From Alphaproteobacteria bacterium (GTDB lineage Bacteria > Pseudomonadota > Alphaproteobacteria > UBA2136 > UBA6156), in the NCBI GenBank assembly GCA_027490875.1, contig JAIXXE010000165.1, positions 1 to 10,039 on the forward strand: DNA of 10,039 bases. The letters run 5' to 3'. Positions 6,565-10,039 of this stretch are shown piece after piece. Numbering within the stretch: position 1 is the first letter of the stretch; the number at the start of each line of letters is the position of its first letter. Under the pieces are notes generated by a model. That model had not been told where the DNA came from, searched no databases, and saw nothing but the letters and a program-made list of their open reading frames with translations. Both the position numbers and the translations under genes were made by a program.

Positions 6565-7554
6565 ATGAACTCTGCTCCCCTCTGCCACGTTGCTGGTGTT
6601 GGCCATTGCCTGCCCAACCAACCCATAAGTAACGCGGCCCTGATTGAACGCTACGGGCTGGCCAGCACGCCCGAATGGATTGAATCACGCACCGGCATCC
6701 AGCAGCGTTATTTTGTTGAAGCAGGCCAAACCACCGCCACCTTGGCCACGGCTGCGGCCCAGCACGCCTTAACGCAGGCCCACTTAAGCCCAATGGCCAT
6801 TGGCGCGGTGCTGGTGGCCACCTGCACGCCCGACTACACCTTCCCCAGCGTGGCAACCTTGGTGCAGGCCGCTTTGGGGGTGCCAGCGGGTACGGTGGCG
6901 CTGGATGTGAACGCCGCCTGCAGCGGGTTCATTGCAGCGCTAAGTATGACGCAGGGGCTGTTTGCCACCCGCCCTGCCCTGCAACATATCTTGGTCATTG
7001 GCGCCGAAACCTTTTCCAATGTACTGGATTTTACCGACCGCAGCACTTGCGTGCTGTTTGGCGATGGCGCGGGTGCGGTGGTGCTCACGCGCAACCAGCC
7101 GGGCGAAACGCGCGGGCTGCTGGTGGTGGAACAGGGCGCCGATGGTACCCAGGCCCCTTTGCTGCACAGTGGCCATGGCGTGGCCCGCGGGGGAATTGCA
7201 GGAACCGTGCAGATGCAAGGCGCGGCGGTATTCAAGCACGCCGTGCGGCAAATGGGTGATCGTGCCGCTACCGCCGCCCTGTTGGCCCAAAGCGGCTACA
7301 CGCTGGCAGGGCTGGATTGGCTGGTGCCGCATCAAGCCAACGCGCGGATTCTAGAAGCTGCCGCCGAGGCCCTGCAAATACCACCCTACAAAGTCATCAC
7401 CACCGTAGGCCAGCATGCCAACACCAGTGCCGCCAGCATCCCGCTGGCGCTGTCCCATGCCCAGCAACAGGGGCAGCTCAAGGCTGGCCAATTGCTACTC
7501 CTGCAGGCCTTTGGTGCTGGCTTTACTTGGGGAATGGCCAGCCTGATTTGGTAA
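6565..7554 (+). CDS. fabH: Beta-ketoacyl-ACP synthase III (FabH)
   Basis: FabH starts fatty acid synthesis by condensing an acyl-CoA, usually acetyl-CoA, with malonyl-ACP in the cytosol. The 329-residue product has the normal length for the family. The catalytic triad is complete: Cys119 in DVNAACSGF, His256 in VPHQANARI, and Asn286 in HANTSAASI. Other family features are the N-terminal GVGHCLPNQPISN, WIESRTGI, GDGAGAVVL and the C-terminal FGAGFTWG. The reading frame extends upstream to 6475, but only the ATG at 6565 puts the conserved beginning at the usual distance. The gene is not next to plsX as in many bacteria. It is divergent from the UbiG-like methyltransferase. A specialised FabH-like condensing enzyme cannot be excluded, but every core residue I can check fits true FabH. 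Confidence 0.93.
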   Translation: MNSAPLCHVAGVGHCLPNQPISNAALIERYGLASTPEWIESRTGIQQRYFVEAGQTTATLATAAAQHALTQAHLSPMAIGAVLVATCTPDYTFPSVATLVQAALGVPAGTVALDVNAACSGFIAALSMTQGLFATRPALQHILVIGAETFSNVLDFTDRSTCVLFGDGAGAVVLTRNQPGETRGLLVVEQGADGTQAPLLHSGHGVARGGIAGTVQMQGAAVFKHAVRQMGDRAATAALLAQSGYTLAGLDWLVPHQANARILEAAAEALQIPPYKVITTVGQHANTSAASIPLALSHAQQQGQLKAGQLLLLQAFGAGFTWGMASLIW

Positions 7555-7564
7555 AGCCTGACTT

Positions 7565-7585
7565 GGTAAGGTGTTAAGCCTTACC
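7565..7585 (+). terminator. Hairpin downstream of fabH
   Basis: GGTAAGG (7565-7571) pairs perfectly with CCTTACC (7579-7585) across a 7-base loop, 10 bp after the fabH stop. It lacks a T tract, so it is a weak or factor-assisted terminator at best. It may still separate fabH from the secreted-protein array. Confidence 0.4.
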
Positions 7586-7596
7586 TCAATACTAGC

Positions 7597-7686
7597 AAAA
7601 AAGTCACAGCATCATCTGTTAAGCAAACCAAAGACGTGACAACCTAAGACGCTACGGGCTACTTTGTAAAAAAGAAAGCCTCACCC
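7597..7686 (+). repeat. Conserved leader, copy 1 (upstream of secreted paralog 1)
   Basis: These 90 bp align without gaps with 9669-9758, about 79% identical by hand count, at a constant offset of 2072 bp that places the GTG start at 7687 opposite the ATG at 9759. The most conserved blocks are AAAAAAGTCACAG, GTGACAA, GCTACGGGCTACTTT and AAAAGAAAGC. GTCAC (7603-7607) and GTGAC (7636-7640) form an inverted repeat. The block is probably a shared promoter/operator and translation start region. Confidence 0.7.
7636..7665 (+). promoter_or_regulatory. Putative promoter of secreted paralog 1
   Basis: GTGACA at 7636-7641 is one base from the TTGACA -35 consensus. TACTTT at 7660-7665, or CTACTT one base earlier, could be a -10 at 17-18 bp spacing. 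Both elements and the spacing are kept in the second leader copy. The -35 overlaps the right arm of the GTCAC/GTGAC inverted repeat, as an operator might. The predicted 5' leader would be only about 15 bases, so a different promoter further upstream is possible. Confidence 0.35.
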
Positions 7687-8259
7687 GTGAGACTCTTACT
7701 TATTACAATGATGCTCCCTGCCCTCGCCTTTGCCCAAGGCATCGAACGCGTGGCGAATATGCCGACCGACAGTGCTACCTTTGCCATGCAGCAGCAGTTC
7801 CAGAATCAAATGGGGACCTTGCGAAGCCAAAATGCCTTACTGGATGCCCAGGTACAAAGCCTACGAAGCCAAATGGTGGCCATTCAGCAATTGTTGGGCG
7901 CGTCTCCTTCTACCGTTGTAACCACAACAACCATCGGCACTACCGTCAGTGGAACGCAGACGGTAACCAGCCTTACTCAGGTTATCAGTCAAACCATTAC
8001 CACCATGATTTACCCGCGCTGTGGTGCAAATGAAGTGCTGACCAGCGATGGCGCTCAGCAGACCTGCCTGCGTGTGGTGATGCCCATTACGGCCTGTGGC
8101 ACTAACCAAGTCTTAAGCTGGAATGGCACCACACTGTCGTGCCGCGATTTGCCCGCCAGCAGTTCGGTAACCCATTATGTTGAGAACCCCTATACTCCAC
8201 CACCACCTGCACAACCTGGTGCATGGATACCATCTGCCAGTGATGGGTGGGGGAATTAA
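7687..8259 (+). CDS. Secreted protein, AQG(I/L)ERVAN paralog 1 (190 aa)
   Basis: This is the first of four tandem paralogs; I do not recognise the family. Residues 1-16 form a signal peptide ending LAFA, so signal peptidase I would leave a mature protein starting QGIERVAN. There is no lipobox cysteine. Residues 34-70 (MQQQFQNQMGTLRSQNALL and onward) are a Gln-rich coiled-coil-like helix ending QQLLG. Residues 76-107 are Thr/Ser-rich. Two cysteine modules follow, each with 14 residues between its cysteines: C112-C127 around ANEVLTSDG and C137-C152 around TNQVLSWNG. The tail is Pro-rich, ending SDGWGN. The pairs suggest disulfides formed outside the cytoplasm. It starts with GTG, aligned with the ATG of paralog 4, with AAAGAAAG upstream. 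It is followed 16 bp later by paralog 2. Confidence 0.8.
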   Translation: MRLLLITMMLPALAFAQGIERVANMPTDSATFAMQQQFQNQMGTLRSQNALLDAQVQSLRSQMVAIQQLLGASPSTVVTTTTIGTTVSGTQTVTSLTQVISQTITTMIYPRCGANEVLTSDGAQQTCLRVVMPITACGTNQVLSWNGTTLSCRDLPASSSVTHYVENPYTPPPPAQPGAWIPSASDGWGN

Positions 8260-8260
8260 C

Positions 8261-8266
8261 GGAAGG
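8261..8266 (+). promoter_or_regulatory. Ribosome binding site of paralog 2
   Basis: GGAAGG lies nine bases before the ATG at 8276, just after the paralog 1 stop. It fixes the start of paralog 2, whose open frame extends 99 bp further upstream, and places it right before the signal peptide. Confidence 0.7.
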
Positions 8267-8275
8267 CCAGCTCTG

Positions 8276-8887
8276 ATGAAGCTCCTCCTCACCCTCAGCC
8301 TGCTTCTGCCTACGCTCGTATGGGCCCAAGGCATTGAACGCGTGGCCAACACGCCGACCGACAGTGGCTCCTTTGCCCGCGAGCAAGTCTGGCAAGGCCA
8401 GCTCGATGCCTTACGCAGCACCATCAGGCTGCTGGAAACCAGAAACAGCGCCCTAAGCAGCCAGATTGTCGCCATCAACCAGCTCTTGGCCGCCTCGCCG
8501 ACCTTGATTTCCGGGCCCGTCGTTGTGGCCAGCAGTTCAACCACGATCAGTTCAACCGTGAATACCACCCTCCCGGAGCTTGAGCTCATCGCCCCTGCCT
8601 GCAGGCCGAACGAAGTCCTCACCAGCAATGGCCGGGTCTTCCGTTGTATGGCCACCATTCCTACCTGTACGGCCACGCAAGCCGTCACAGCCAACGGGTC
8701 TGGGTTCAGTTGCCGGGAAATCGCAGCGCCTGCGGCCGCCAGCGCACCGGCTGGTTCTCCACCGCTTGATTGTTTAAGCCTTGGACTGGTTCCATACGGC
8801 AATGGCTGCCGGGTTGTGCCAAGCGGATACATGTTTTCACCAAGTTCCCCAGGTGGCATGGTCTCCACTGACATGGGCGGAACTTAA
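8276..8887 (+). CDS. Secreted protein, AQG(I/L)ERVAN paralog 2 (203 aa)
   Basis: The second paralog has a signal peptide in residues 1-17 (MKLLLTLSLLLPTLVWA) followed by QGIERVANTPTDS, matching paralog 1 more closely than paralogs 3 and 4 in the PTDS..FA segment. Residues 36-71 are a helix with heptad-like Leu/Ile spacing. Residues 76-99 are Ser/Thr/Val-rich. Two cysteine modules with 14 intervening residues follow: C109-C124 around PNEVLTSNG and C131-C146 around TQAVTANGSG. The NEVLTS core is shared with paralog 1. The C-terminal part is its own: an Ala/Pro linker, a third cysteine pair (C166, C178) and a Gly/Ser/Pro-rich end. It sits 16 bp after paralog 1 and 24 bp before paralog 3, so the three are almost certainly one operon. 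Confidence 0.8.
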   Translation: MKLLLTLSLLLPTLVWAQGIERVANTPTDSGSFAREQVWQGQLDALRSTIRLLETRNSALSSQIVAINQLLAASPTLISGPVVVASSSTTISSTVNTTLPELELIAPACRPNEVLTSNGRVFRCMATIPTCTATQAVTANGSGFSCREIAAPAAASAPAGSPPLDCLSLGLVPYGNGCRVVPSGYMFSPSSPGGMVSTDMGGT

Positions 8888-8911
8888 GAGAGAAATAGAG
8901 AAAGCACTATC

Positions 8912-9192
8912 ATGAAATTAACACTCATTCTTTTAGGCTTACTGCCTTCCCTGGTCTTTGCCCAAGGCATTGAACGCGTCGCCAACACGCCTGCGGGCAG
9001 CGATGGTGGCAGCGCTGCAGCCATTCAGGCCATGCAAGCCCGCTTGAACCAAATGCAACGCGAGAACGCCATTTTTCGTGACGCCCTTGCCAGTCAAATG
9101 GCTGCCGTCCAGCAAATGCTTGGGTTTAGCTCCACCATCGCCTTGAGTGGTTCAACGGTGATCAGCACCACCAATGCTTCTGGCACCGCTAT
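8912..9192 (+). repeat. Long direct repeat, copy 1 (5' part of paralog 3)
   Basis: These 281 bp align without gaps with 9759-10039 at an offset of 847 bp. I count 37 mismatches by hand, about 87% identity, mostly in the signal peptide and at the end of the helix. The last 59 bp (9134-9192 against 9981-10039) are identical. The repeat continues to the window edge, so its full length is unknown. Confidence 0.9.
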
Positions 9193-9589
9193 AATCTCCT
9201 CTACCGTGATTAACTCCACCTCGCTGGTGCAGGCCCTGCTGCCGACCTGCAGGGTTAGCGAATCACTCGTCATGGGCCCTAACAAAACCATTCTCTGTCA
9301 ACCAGCAGCTGCTGCTGGCGGAGAAATACGGCGCTGCGTAGGAACCGATACCACCACACCCGGCTGCCGCCCTGGTGATGGGATTCCACTGGCTTGCATC
9401 GGTAGCGGCCCTGCTGGCAACGGTACCTATTACTACGATGGCGATGGAATCGGGGTTAACCCTTGGGCCCCAAACATTGGTTACTGGTTTGGCTATGCGG
9501 GATGGGGTTCTTCTCACGGGGCGACCAACTGGGGTGGTTGGGGCCACTGGCGTTGTACCCATGTACTCATTTTACAGTACAGACACTAA
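8912..9589 (+). CDS. Secreted protein, AQG(I/L)ERVAN paralog 3 (225 aa)
   Basis: The third paralog has a signal peptide in residues 1-17 ending LVFA, then QGIERVANTPAGSDGGSAAA. Residues 36-71 form a helical segment (IQAMQARLNQMQRENAIF). Residues 72-107 are rich in Ser, Thr and Ile. Only one recognisable cysteine module remains, C113-C129, with 15 rather than 14 intervening residues and without the NEVLTS core. The rest is unlike the others: further cysteines at 142, 152, 162 and 215, then a Gly/Trp/Tyr/Asn-rich region (GNGTYYYDGDG, YWFGYAGWGSSHG, NWGGWGHW). A purine-rich GAGAAAG precedes the ATG. The first 281 bp are a close repeat of paralog 4, and a terminator hairpin follows. The aromatic, Gly-rich tail could be a binding or assembly surface, but that is inference. 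Confidence 0.8.
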   Translation: MKLTLILLGLLPSLVFAQGIERVANTPAGSDGGSAAAIQAMQARLNQMQRENAIFRDALASQMAAVQQMLGFSSTIALSGSTVISTTNASGTAIISSTVINSTSLVQALLPTCRVSESLVMGPNKTILCQPAAAAGGEIRRCVGTDTTTPGCRPGDGIPLACIGSGPAGNGTYYYDGDGIGVNPWAPNIGYWFGYAGWGSSHGATNWGGWGHWRCTHVLILQYRH

Positions 9590-9600
9590 AAGCAGACAAG

Positions 9601-9630
9601 GTAAAAACCAGCCACACGGCCGGTTTTTAC
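9601..9630 (+). terminator. Intrinsic terminator after paralog 3
   Basis: GTAAAAACC (9601-9609) pairs with GGTTTTTAC (9622-9630). Beyond an A-C mismatch, GCC pairs with GGC around an ACAC loop. The A-rich left arm and T-rich right arm could work in both directions. It lies 12 bp after the paralog 3 stop and ends the first three-gene operon. Confidence 0.75.
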
Positions 9631-9668
9631 TGGTTCAAACTTCAACCTAATCTCTCCCCGACGTTACC

Positions 9669-9758
9669 AAAAAAGTCACAGTATCATCGATTAAACGCAT
9701 CAGGGATGTGACAATCAAAGGCGCTACGGGCTACTTTCAAGAAAAGAAAGCATCATGC
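9669..9758 (+). repeat. Conserved leader, copy 2 (upstream of secreted paralog 4)
   Basis: This is the counterpart of 7597-7686. The inverted repeat is one base longer here: GTCACA (9675-9680) and TGTGAC (9707-9712). The GCTACGGGCTACTTT block is at 9723-9737. No copy precedes paralogs 2 or 3, so the leader marks the first gene of each transcription unit. Confidence 0.7.
9708..9737 (+). promoter_or_regulatory. Putative promoter of secreted paralog 4
   Basis: GTGACA (9708-9713) and TACTTT (9732-9737) repeat the arrangement proposed for paralog 1, with the same 18 bp spacing. Keeping both boxes while the bases between and around them changed is modest support for a real promoter. Confidence 0.35.
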
Positions 9759-10039
9759 ATGAAACTCTGGCTCCTCCTCACCGCCATGTTGCCTTCCTTG
9801 GTCTTTGCCCAAGGGCTTGAACGCGTCGCCAACACGCCTGCGGGTAGCGATGGCGGCAGCGCTGCAGCCATTCAGGCCATGCAAGCCCGCTTGAACCAAT
9901 TGCAACGCGAGAACGCGATCTTTCGTGACACCATCGCCAATCAAGTCGGTTCGATCCAGCAGCTGCTTGGGTTTAGTTCAACCATCGCCTTGAGTGGTTC
10001 AACGGTGATCAGCACCACCAATGCTTCTGGCACCGCTAT
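9759..10039 (+). CDS. Secreted protein, AQG(I/L)ERVAN paralog 4 (partial, runs off window)
   Basis: Only the first 93 codons are present and the frame is open at the window end. The signal peptide ends MLPSLVFA and is followed by QGLERVANTPAGSDGGSAAA, with Leu in place of the Ile seen in the other three. The helical segment and the start of the Ser/Thr-rich region match paralog 3 closely, but the leader is of the paralog 1 type. The ATG at 9759 aligns with the GTG of paralog 1. An overlapping ATG at 9755 is out of frame. The variable C-terminal part lies beyond the window. It probably opens a second operon of the same family. Confidence 0.8.
   Translation, partial: MKLWLLLTAMLPSLVFAQGLERVANTPAGSDGGSAAAIQAMQARLNQLQRENAIFRDTIANQVGSIQQLLGFSSTIALSGSTVISTTNASGTA

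Noticed and set aside
6495..6626. Longer N-terminus for the methyltransferase starting at 6626
   Set aside because: It would overlap the start of fabH, and the extra residues show no conservation-like features.
8113..8874. Long minus-strand reading frame (253 codons) opposite paralog 2
   Set aside because: It is antisense to a gene with a signal peptide, ribosome binding site and clear paralogs. It has no recognisable domain and no ribosome binding site that I can see.
9375..9650. Plus-strand reading frame overlapping the end of paralog 3
   Set aside because: It lies in another frame inside paralog 3, runs through the terminator hairpin, and has no signal peptide or ribosome binding site.
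7687..10039. Lipoprotein, autotransporter or PilV shufflon identity for the paralogs
   Set aside because: There is no lipobox cysteine and no C-terminal beta-barrel end. No recombinase gene or inverted recombination sites are visible in the window, so none of these can be assigned.

Overview
The window is probably from an alphaproteobacterium of moderately high GC. The main evidence is the RNA polymerase omega subunit, whose N-terminal half has the alphaproteobacterial pattern, with NRYELVLLAAQRAR followed by DNDKNTVVALREIA. The genus cannot be read from the sequence. Most of the window is ordinary chromosome. The right-hand quarter is an accessory-looking array of tandem secreted paralogs.

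Left part (1-3850). A small unknown gene (63-371) is followed by a large O-antigen ligase/polymerase-like membrane protein with a TPR-like C-terminal region (417-2879). Its stop codon overlaps the GTG start of a coiled-coil protein that looks like FliJ/YscO (2879-3295). These three look like one transcription unit. A 166-residue protein of unknown function faces them on the minus strand (3343-3843).

Middle (3850-7555). After an AT-rich promoter region comes rpoZ (4074-4529), which carries an acidic tail and ends at a strong intrinsic terminator. The 433 bp from 4530 to 4962 hold no protein gene. They contain a palindromic intergenic element, several hairpins and two damaged copies of the neighbouring tRNA-Val(UAC) gene (4963-5037, minus strand). 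In the better preserved copy the anticodon loop is replaced by about 30 bp carrying a hairpin. Next, on the minus strand, are yqgE/algH (5072-5659) and a UbiG-like methyltransferase (5715-6494). fabH (6565-7554) is divergent from the methyltransferase and keeps its full Cys-His-Asn catalytic triad.

Right part (7555-10039). Four consecutive genes, the last cut by the window edge, encode small secreted proteins. All share a signal peptide ending just before AQG(I/L)ERVAN, a short coiled-coil-like helix and a Ser/Thr-rich stretch. The three complete members then carry cysteine-pair modules and divergent C-terminal tails. The first three genes form an operon ended by a hairpin terminator. The fourth starts a second unit under a leader of about 90 bp that also precedes the first gene. 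The first 281 bp of genes 3 and 4 align without gaps at about 87% identity (hand count), and the last 59 bp of that stretch are identical. Constant front ends, variable tails and a shuffled leader suggest a diversifying family of secreted or surface proteins. I do not recognise this family, and it is the best candidate here for an undescribed system.
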